The notes under the pieces: model-generated | Told to the model about the DNA's origin: nothing | What the model saw: the letters and a program-made list of their open reading frames with translations, nothing else | The model's database searches: none | Assembly (NCBI GenBank): GCA_007123465.1 | Contig: SKLB01000192.1 | Location: 1-6,464, forward strand | DNA length: 6,464 nt | From: Spirochaetales bacterium | Lineage (GTDB): Bacteria; Spirochaetota; Spirochaetia; DSM-27196; PWMO01 | Direction of reading: 5' to 3' | Translations under genes and position numbers: made by a program | Shown here: piece after piece, positions 1-5,357 of the stretch | How positions within the stretch are numbered: position 1 is the stretch's first letter | Layout of the letters: each line of letters opens with the position of its first letter

Positions 1-203
1 ACGTCGAATTCGGTGGCGGCGGCCTCCATCCCGGCGCGTACGATCTGCCAGAACTCCATATGAGGTCCGGTAGTCTTGAGCACAACGTAGACGGTCTCAC
101 CACCACGCGGCTCTATCATCGGCTTGATGCGCGGCCAGGCCAGCCCCGCTATCACCAGGCTGACCGTCAGCATAACTACCAGCGTCCAGCGTCCACTACT
201 CAT
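1..203 (-). CDS. Periplasmic sugar-binding-protein-like gene, N-terminal 67 residues (truncated by window edge)
   Basis: The frame starts at ATG 203-201 and runs off the window at base 1, so only 67 residues are visible. Residues 7-24 form one hydrophobic segment after a short positively charged N-terminus, as in a signal peptide or signal anchor. Residues 37-67 read as the first beta strand and helix of a type I periplasmic binding protein (Peripla_BP_4, ribose/galactose-binding type): VYVVLKTTGPHMEFWQIVRA followed by GMEAAATEFD. No cysteine occurs in the visible part, so there is no lipobox. The start overlaps the end of the histidine kinase gene by 8 bases and has a GGAG ribosome binding site six bases upstream, so it is the third gene of the operon. 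It is either the binding protein of an ABC sugar importer or a dedicated sensory subunit feeding the kinase. The family is fairly clear; the ligand cannot be told from this fragment. Confidence 0.8.
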   Translation of the reverse strand, partial: MSSGRWTLVVMLTVSLVIAGLAWPRIKPMIEPRGGETVYVVLKTTGPHMEFWQIVRAGMEAAATEFD

Positions 204-1989
204 TGCTGTCTCCGTTGGACTCGACAACCGGCAGGCGCACCTCAACCAGCGTCCCGCTGCCGTTGTTGCTGTGGAACGAGAGCCCGTACTGCGTACCAAA
301 GTAGAGCTGGATGCGTTCGTGCACGTTGCGCACGCCCACCCGACTGCGGCTTCCATTGATTAGCGTGTGCTTCTGGCGGGCGCGGGAATCGGCATACAGC
401 GGGTTGTGACCCAGGCCCACTCCGTCATCCGCTACCGCCAGCACAACCTGTCCGCCGGAGAGCGTACCGCTGACGGTAACCCGGCCGCCGGCTTCCTTGT
501 TCTTGATTCCGTGGTAGATGGCGTTCTCCACCAGCGGCTGCAGAATTACCTTGGGCGTTCTCAGGTGCATGATCGACGCGTCGACATCGATTGAAAAGTC
601 GAGCATGTCGCGATAGCGGATCTTCTGGATAGTCAGGTAGTTCCTGATATGCTCGATCTCGTCGCGAATAATGATGAGCTCGCTTCCGCGGCTCACCGAA
701 AGCCGCAGCATGCGCGCCAGCGCCGAAACGGTCTTGACTACGTTGGCGTGCTGGCGACCCTCGGCCATCCAGATAACCGAGTCCAGCGTGTTGTAGAGAA
801 AGTGTGGCGTAATCTGATTCTGCAGCGCCAGCAGCTCGTTCTTGCGCTTGAGTTCCTGTTCTTCGGCGTTGCGCCGCATCAGATCCTTGATCTGCGCTAT
901 CATGATGTTGAAGTCGCGCGCCAGGTCTCCGATCTCGTTCCTGCTCGAGACATCGGCCGAAATATTGAAGTCACCGCGCTCGACAGCCTGCATCGAACCG
1001 CGCAGGCGCAGAATCGGCCGCGAGAGGCGATGAGACACCACCAGTGAAACTACCAGAGCCACCATCACACACAGAAGCGCTGCGTAGACGTAGTAGCGGC
1101 TGATGGTATCGCGGTTGCGCACCATCTCGGCGGCGTAGTTCACGCCAACGATCCGCCACCCGGTGTTGCGCGAGGAACTCACGCTGTAGATGCGCCGCCC
1201 GCGTTGGTCACCGATCTCGAATGAACTGCCACTACGCTGCAGCACCAGATCGATGTATTCATGCTCCAGGTTGCTGTAGATGAGTTCCTGGCGCGGGTGG
1301 TAGACAATCCTGCCTTGCGGATCAACGATGAACAGGTAGCCCTTCTTGCCCAGACCGATGCGGCTAACCAGTTCGTTGATAACCGAGAAGTTGAGGTCTA
1401 CCAGCATGACACCGTACTCCGCACCACCGAGCGGATCGTTGATTGTACGGCTGAGCGTGATCACCCAGCGGTACTCGCCTTCGACTACATTCTGCACGTG
1501 CGACGAGGAGACTACCGCCTGCCCGCTGTTCTGACGCGCCGCCCGATACCAGCCCTGATTTGTCAGATCAACAACCGGATTCAGTGTGATTTCGGCGTCG
1601 TGGGTCAAGACCTCGCCTTGATCCCCGACAATCAGGATCAGCGATATGTCTTCACGGGTGCGCGAAATGGAGTTCAGAAATGAAGTTATGCGTGCGCGGT
1701 AGAGGGCACGTTGTTCGGCCGAGAGCTGCTCTCGCTGCGCGAGGTAGACCTGCACCTGCTCGTTCAGCTGGACAACCTCGGCGATGTTCTGCATATGGGT
1801 GATATAGGAATCGATGTTGGTCTGGACCTGGCCAATCAGCTGCTCGGTATAGTCGCGAGAGGTCCGTTGTACCGCCTCTTCGGTAAAAGAATATGACAAC
1901 AGCGCCATCATCAGCGCGGTAGCGAAGACGATAGCACCAAACGCCAGGGCAATAGTAGTCTGTATCCGACTGCGTGAAGCGCGTCTCAT
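196..1989 (-). CDS. YesM-type sensor histidine kinase with dCache sensor domain
   Basis: A 597-residue membrane sensor kinase that autophosphorylates on histidine and passes the phosphate to the adjacent response regulator. Domains in order: TM1 about 12-32; extracytoplasmic double Cache (dCache_1) domain about 34-296, including GWYRAA near 146 and GKKGYLFIVDPQGRIVYHP at 214-232; TM2 about 298-319; HAMP about 320-372; His_kinase family PF06580 with phosphoacceptor His396 in QITPHFLYNTLDS; and HATPase_c with N-box LQPLVENAIYHG (Asn489), G1 box DDGVGL (521-526) and the family-typical GVRNVHERIQLYFG from 552. Length and order match the YesM/LytS-like sugar-sensor kinases. All catalytic motifs look intact. 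The residue two before the WY of the Cache domain is Gln, not the Arg of the known amino-acid-binding dCache motif, so an amino acid ligand is not indicated. ATG 1989 overlaps the regulator stop as ATGA, with only a weak AGG (1994-1996) upstream. The ligand is unknown. Confidence 0.95.
   Translation of the reverse strand: MRRASRSRIQTTIALAFGAIVFATALMMALLSYSFTEEAVQRTSRDYTEQLIGQVQTNIDSYITHMQNIAEVVQLNEQVQVYLAQREQLSAEQRALYRARITSFLNSISRTREDISLILIVGDQGEVLTHDAEITLNPVVDLTNQGWYRAARQNSGQAVVSSSHVQNVVEGEYRWVITLSRTINDPLGGAEYGVMLVDLNFSVINELVSRIGLGKKGYLFIVDPQGRIVYHPRQELIYSNLEHEYIDLVLQRSGSSFEIGDQRGRRIYSVSSSRNTGWRIVGVNYAAEMVRNRDTISRYYVYAALLCVMVALVVSLVVSHRLSRPILRLRGSMQAVERGDFNISADVSSRNEIGDLARDFNIMIAQIKDLMRRNAEEQELKRKNELLALQNQITPHFLYNTLDSVIWMAEGRQHANVVKTVSALARMLRLSVSRGSELIIIRDEIEHIRNYLTIQKIRYRDMLDFSIDVDASIMHLRTPKVILQPLVENAIYHGIKNKEAGGRVTVSGTLSGGQVVLAVADDGVGLGHNPLYADSRARQKHTLINGSRSRVGVRNVHERIQLYFGTQYGLSFHSNNGSGTLVEVRLPVVESNGDSNE
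210..213 (-). promoter_or_regulatory. Ribosome binding site of the binding-protein gene
   Basis: On the minus strand GGAG lies six bases before ATG 203-201, inside the last codons of the histidine kinase gene. This is the clearest Shine-Dalgarno sequence in front of any start codon in the window. It fixes the start of the binding-protein gene and supports reinitiation by ribosomes that terminate at the kinase TAG stop (198-196), which lies inside the new gene. Confidence 0.7.
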
Positions 1990-3617
1990 TGGGCCTGTTG
2001 CCGCGCGATTTCGCGGTATTCGGTGGGGCTGAGGCCGGTTTGCTTCTTGAACGTCAGGCTGAAGTAGTGAGCATCGCGGAACCCTACGCGCTCGGCTATC
2101 TCGTAGCTCCTGAGGTTATCGTACGAAAGAAGCTCCTTGGCCCGCTCCATTCTGACGGAAGTCAGATACTCGACAAAAGTCATCCCGGTGCAGTCCTTGA
2201 ACATTGAACTGAAGTAGCTCTTGCTGACCGACAATGCGCTGCATACGCGCTGCAGTGAGAGATCAGGCTGATGGAAGTTGGCCCGAATGAACTCCTCGGC
2301 AGCCACCGCCTTCCATTTTGAATGCTGCCGCTGCCTTTGGTCAAGCAGTGTGTGTGCCCGATCCTGCAAGCCCAAAAACCAGTCGCGCATGTCTTCCAGT
2401 GTCTTCAGCCGGCCCAGCTGCGCAAACGGATTCTCCGGCTTCTCGGTGATCTGTGTTGCGTCAACGCCCAACGCTTCGAGCCCGTTGAGTGCATCGGCCA
2501 GCAACCGCTGCATCACCAGATAACGCGTCTCCATGCTGCCCTCGCTGCGCTGCAGCGATTCAATAATCTCGCGCAGCGCGGACTGCGCACCGCCGCGGTC
2601 CCCGGTTCTGAGCGCGCGGACGTACGCCGCGCGTGACTCGGCATCCGGCCGCGAAACCTCAGTGATGCGAACTCCACCGAGCTGCTGCGCGGTAATAATC
2701 TGTGCCGGCCCCAGCACCAGGCGCTGCTCGAGCGCTGTCGAGGCATCACGGTAGGTCTGTGACATATTCTCCAGCCCAATTACCGCCTCACCGGCGCCGA
2801 TAGAGACACTGCAACCAAGCTCACGGCTGATCCGCTCTGCAATCAGCTCGGCGCACTCCAGCGCCTGCGACAGCGCGTTGGCTTCATCGGGAGCAGAGAC
2901 TATCACTACCGACTGTTCGCGTGGCGTTGTGAACGCCACGCTGCCGGAGCGCTCTGCAGCTATTTCGGCGATAGTCTTGTGTACCGCAAGGTTGACGATA
3001 TGATCCTGCGGCTCGGCCTGGTCCAGGTCGCATACCAGCGCGACGCAGACGGGTCCGGCAAGGCTCAGCTCCAGAAAGGCCATGCGCTGCCGGATTTCAT
3101 CGGGATCGAGCGTCATTCTGATCAGCCGGTTCAGAAAGCGTTCGCGCAGCAACGGCAGACTCTCTTTGAGCTGCTGTTGCAGCAGCTCAAAGCGCCGATC
3201 ACGATTGCGTTCCAGGTCGAGCTCAGCGCGGATCTTCTCCAGGATTCCGCGCAGCTCGTCGGCGGTGATCGGCTTGAGCAGAAAGTCACTGACTCTCAGC
3301 TTGACCGCTTCCTGCGCATACTCAAACTCATCGTAGCCGGTCAGAAGCACTGTCCTGGTACCCGGATACTGTTCCGAGATCCAGGCAGCCAGCTCGAGGC
3401 CATCGACAAACGGCATGCATATGTCGGTCAGAACCACGTCCGGCTTCAGGCGTTCCAGCGCCTGAAGCCCCTCGCGTCCATCACGGCACGCCCCAACCAG
3501 TTCAAAACCGTGAGCGGCCCAGTCTATGATCTGTGAGATTCCCTCGCGAACCACGGGCTCATCGTCGATAATCAGGAAGCGGTACCTCTGCTGCTGCGCG
3601 GTGGGCTGAATGGCCAT
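1986..3617 (-). CDS. YesN-type response regulator (REC, GGDEF-like middle domain, AraC HTH)
   Basis: A 543-residue cytoplasmic response regulator and transcription factor, first gene of the minus-strand operon and cognate partner of the kinase behind it. Residues about 12-128 are a receiver domain with acidic pair Asp18-Asp19, phosphoacceptor Asp65 in VVLTDICMP, Thr93 and Lys115 in FLLKP. A charged helix (about 130-165) links to a middle region (about 185-305) ending in CSVSIGAGEAVIGLENMSQTY, which resembles the degenerate GGDEF_2 domain common in YesN proteins and has no GGDEF signature. Residues 434-543 are a complete AraC-type double helix-turn-helix (SLQRVCSALSVSKSYFSSMF; EIAERVGFRDAHYFSLTFKK). 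The start is well fixed: upstream in frame there are only TGT, CAC and TAC before a TAA at 3629-3627. No Shine-Dalgarno sequence precedes ATG 3617, and a TATAAT box lies only eight bases upstream. Bacillus subtilis YesN controls pectin-derived sugar use; a carbohydrate regulon here is inferred. Confidence 0.95.
   Translation of the reverse strand: MAIQPTAQQQRYRFLIIDDEPVVREGISQIIDWAAHGFELVGACRDGREGLQALERLKPDVVLTDICMPFVDGLELAAWISEQYPGTRTVLLTGYDEFEYAQEAVKLRVSDFLLKPITADELRGILEKIRAELDLERNRDRRFELLQQQLKESLPLLRERFLNRLIRMTLDPDEIRQRMAFLELSLAGPVCVALVCDLDQAEPQDHIVNLAVHKTIAEIAAERSGSVAFTTPREQSVVIVSAPDEANALSQALECAELIAERISRELGCSVSIGAGEAVIGLENMSQTYRDASTALEQRLVLGPAQIITAQQLGGVRITEVSRPDAESRAAYVRALRTGDRGGAQSALREIIESLQRSEGSMETRYLVMQRLLADALNGLEALGVDATQITEKPENPFAQLGRLKTLEDMRDWFLGLQDRAHTLLDQRQRQHSKWKAVAAEEFIRANFHQPDLSLQRVCSALSVSKSYFSSMFKDCTGMTFVEYLTSVRMERAKELLSYDNLRSYEIAERVGFRDAHYFSLTFKKQTGLSPTEYREIARQQAQ
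2919..2941 (-). repeat. Perfect 10-bp inverted repeat inside the response regulator gene
   Basis: Arms GCGTGGCGTT (2919-2928) and AACGCCACGC (2932-2941) are exact reverse complements around a 3-base loop. They fall in codons 226-233 (SVAFTTPR) of the middle domain. The mRNA could form a stable GC-rich hairpin here. There is no following U-run, so it is not an intrinsic terminator. It may be a codon-composition accident. Confidence 0.55.
3164..3192 (-). repeat. Perfect 13-bp inverted repeat inside the response regulator gene
   Basis: Arms CTTTGAGCTGCTG (3164-3176) and CAGCAGCTCAAAG (3180-3192) are exact reverse complements with a 3-base loop. On the mRNA this makes a 13-pair stem with loop CAA in codons 142-152, which encode the charged, Gln/Leu-rich helix linking receiver and middle domains. 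The sequence after the stem on the minus strand (AGAGTCTGCC) has no T-run, so it is not a terminator. Function unknown. Confidence 0.65.
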
Positions 3618-3630
3618 ACAGTGGTATTAT
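3602..3630 (+). promoter_or_regulatory. Predicted extended -10 promoter of the FapA gene
   Basis: TGG immediately followed by TATTAT (3622-3630) is an extended -10 element (TGn plus five of six matches to TATAAT). The -35 position (TGGGCT, 3602-3607, 17-base spacer) is poor, as is tolerated for extended -10 promoters, and lies within the first codons of the response regulator gene. The predicted start is near 3637, two bases before ATG 3639. The -10 box overlaps the opposite-strand -10 by five bases, so polymerase could occupy only one direction at a time. Confidence 0.55.
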
Positions 3631-3633
3631 ACC
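3623..3633. repeat. Palindrome GGTATTATACC shared by two divergent promoters
   Basis: Five-base arms GGTAT and ATACC flank a single central base at 3628. The palindrome places a -10-like box on each strand. The A of the response regulator ATG (3617) and the A of the FapA ATG (3639) are each exactly 11 bases from the centre. It is the midpoint of the whole 21-base intergenic gap between the divergent genes. Confidence 0.8.
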
Positions 3634-3654
3634 GGATTATGGAGCAGCAATCAG
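3626..3654 (-). promoter_or_regulatory. Predicted promoter of the regulator-kinase-binding protein operon
   Basis: On the minus strand a consensus -10 box TATAAT occupies 3631-3626. A weak -35 candidate CTGATT (3654-3649; three of six match TTGACA) lies 17 bases upstream, inside the start of the FapA gene. Transcription would begin near 3619, two bases before ATG 3617, giving an almost leaderless mRNA. This agrees with the absence of a Shine-Dalgarno sequence. A second box CATAAT (3640-3635) would still leave only about 12 leader bases. Predicted from sequence only. Confidence 0.6.
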
Positions 3655-5318
3655 GATCACAGGACGGCACCTTCGAGCTCTACTACCGCAAGGGGTGGGC
3701 GTACCTGGTGGTCAGGCCGCCCTCGCCCAGGGGCCGGCCGGTCTATCCCGAGCAGATCGAAAACCGCATGAAGATCCTGCGCATTCCGCGGGTCAGCGGC
3801 CGCAGAATCCGCGAAGTAATCGAGGAGGCCACTGCTGAACCGGTGGCGCTGGTGGAGTGGCCCGAGGGCCACCGGCTGGCGGCGCGGGTTGAGGTAGAAA
3901 TCGCAGAGGACGAGATGAGCGCCTGGGTGACCCTGGAGGCGCCGCACAAGGGTGCCGGCACGCCCACCGTCGAGGACATCGACGACGAGCTGAACCAGTG
4001 CGGCGTCATCTTCGGCATCGATCGCCAGGCTGTTCAGCGTCTTGCCGCACAGCAGGCGTATGGGGTACGCACACTGGTAGCCGAAGGCGATCATCCGATT
4101 GCGGGGACCAGCAACCGCATTTACTACCACTTCAATACCAACCGCGGCAAGCCCTACCTCGAGATGGACTTTGGCCGCATCAACCTCAAAGAGCTGAACT
4201 TCATAGACAACCGTGAAGCCGGAGATCTGCTGGCCGAGTTGCTGCCGCCGATTGAAGCGCGCGACGGCAGGACGGTCACCGGGCGGGTCATCGCCGCCGA
4301 GCGTGACACGCGACCGGTAGAGATCAACGGCGGCGCCAACACTCGACTCAACCCCGAGCGTACCGAACTCTACGCTACCTGCGACGGCAACGTCAGAATC
4401 AGCGCCCGCAAAGTAATTGTGGAACCGGTTGTCAAGGTCAAGAACGTCAACTACGAGACCGGCAACATCCGTTTTGACGGCTCGGTAGTGGTGGAGGGCA
4501 GCATCGCCGACGGCTTTGTGATTGAAGCCAGCGGCGACATCCAGGTCGGCAAGGGCGTGGGCAAGGCAACCCTGAAGGCCGGCGGCAATATCCTGCTCAA
4601 GACCGGCATCAACGGCAACGGCGCCGGTCAAATCGAGTGCGATGGCGACCTCTTTGCACGCTACGTGGAGAGCTGCAGCGTTACCTGCCGCGGGCACCTG
4701 CTGGTGGAAGAGGCTATCATGCATTCGCATCTGCGCGTCTGGAAGCACTGTGTGCTCAACGGCCGCCGTTCAGAGTTCATTGCCGGCGATATTATTGTAG
4801 GCGGCAGTCTATGGTGCAAGAAGCTGGGTAACTTCAATGAGGCGCCGACCCGGGTTGCCATCGGCGTAGTGCCGAATCTCCTGCTCACCTATCGCTCGAC
4901 CCGCCATGAACTAGACGAGAAACAGGACCAGCTGGACCAGACCGACGCCAAGCTGGAACAGCTGGGAAAGGCCATCCGCGACGGGCACGATGACCAGCGC
5001 CTGCTGCAGGCCCGCGAACAGCTGCGCGCAACCGCGGGCAGCCTGCAGACCGAGATCAACACCCTGCGCCGACGCGTCCCCCAGCTGCGTGAACAGCTGA
5101 AGGCATCACGCAAGAGCCTGCTGGTTGTTGAAGACACCCTGTTCAAGGGCGTGGTGCTGACCTTCGGCAAACTCGAATACCGCGTACCGGACAACGGGGT
5201 GCGCAAGACTATCTTCCACGCCGGCGAGTACGAGATCCAGGAATCCGGCTACGACTACCACAACCGCCCCGAGCTTGATTTTGAGTACGACGAGGCCCAA
5301 GATGCACCGCGGGTGTAG
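3639..5318 (+). CDS. fapA: FapA family (DUF342) beta-helix protein
   Basis: A 559-residue cytoplasmic protein of the FapA/DUF342 family. Residues about 85-250 match the FapA N-terminal module: WVTLEAPHKG, an EDIDDELNQCGVIFGID helix, then YYHFNTNRGKPYLEMDFGRIN and GRTVTGRVIAA. About 255-410 is a glycine-rich right-handed beta-helix (VEGSIADGFVIEASGDIQVG; GKATLKAGGNILLK; EAIMHSHLRV; IAGDIIVGGSLWCKKLG). About 418-490 is a heptad-rich coiled coil, followed by a short beta-rich tail. Vibrio vulnificus FapA is needed for flagellar assembly and binds the sugar-PTS protein EIIA-Glc; the exact role of most homologues is unknown. ATG 3639 is preferred over in-frame GTG 3621 because the GTG lies upstream of the predicted transcription start and has no ribosome binding site; the GTG adds only MVLYRI. 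The gene is divergent from the sensor operon, and no other flagellar gene is in view. Five cysteines and four histidines cluster at 334-393. Confidence 0.9.
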   Translation: MEQQSGSQDGTFELYYRKGWAYLVVRPPSPRGRPVYPEQIENRMKILRIPRVSGRRIREVIEEATAEPVALVEWPEGHRLAARVEVEIAEDEMSAWVTLEAPHKGAGTPTVEDIDDELNQCGVIFGIDRQAVQRLAAQQAYGVRTLVAEGDHPIAGTSNRIYYHFNTNRGKPYLEMDFGRINLKELNFIDNREAGDLLAELLPPIEARDGRTVTGRVIAAERDTRPVEINGGANTRLNPERTELYATCDGNVRISARKVIVEPVVKVKNVNYETGNIRFDGSVVVEGSIADGFVIEASGDIQVGKGVGKATLKAGGNILLKTGINGNGAGQIECDGDLFARYVESCSVTCRGHLLVEEAIMHSHLRVWKHCVLNGRRSEFIAGDIIVGGSLWCKKLGNFNEAPTRVAIGVVPNLLLTYRSTRHELDEKQDQLDQTDAKLEQLGKAIRDGHDDQRLLQAREQLRATAGSLQTEINTLRRRVPQLREQLKASRKSLLVVEDTLFKGVVLTFGKLEYRVPDNGVRKTIFHAGEYEIQESGYDYHNRPELDFEYDEAQDAPRV

Positions 5319-5322
5319 CGAT

Positions 5323-5351
5323 TTGCCATCGTATATGAAAAGATATATATT
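5323..5351 (+). promoter_or_regulatory. Predicted strong promoter of the DUF2156 gene, leaderless
   Basis: The 39-base gap after FapA contains TTGCCA (5323-5328; five of six match TTGACA), a 17-base spacer and TATATT (5346-5351; five of six match TATAAT). Counting seven bases on from the -10 places the start site at 5358, the A of the ATG. There is no Shine-Dalgarno sequence before the start, as expected for a leaderless mRNA. No terminator separates it from FapA, so read-through from upstream is also possible. Confidence 0.7.
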
Positions 5352-5357
5352 GTTGCC

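Noticed and set aside
3164..3192. Inverted repeat as an intrinsic terminator
   Set aside because: There is no T-run after the stem on either strand, and it lies in the middle of an intact coding sequence.
2979..3536. Plus-strand frame of 185 codons inside the response regulator gene
   Set aside because: It is antisense to the receiver and middle domains, whose motifs are intact. The translated product is low in hydrophobic core pattern and unrecognisable.
3621..3638. GTG at 3621 as the FapA start
   Set aside because: The GTG overlaps the extended -10 element and lies upstream of the predicted transcription start, has no Shine-Dalgarno sequence, and adds only six residues with no family match. 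ATG 3639 fits the mirror spacing. It remains possible if an upstream promoter exists.
3657..4748. Long open frame of 363 codons on the minus strand, antisense to FapA
   Set aside because: It mirrors the FapA reading frame, a common artefact of strong third-position G/C bias. FapA has clear family motifs throughout this stretch, and the antisense translation resembles no recognisable domain.
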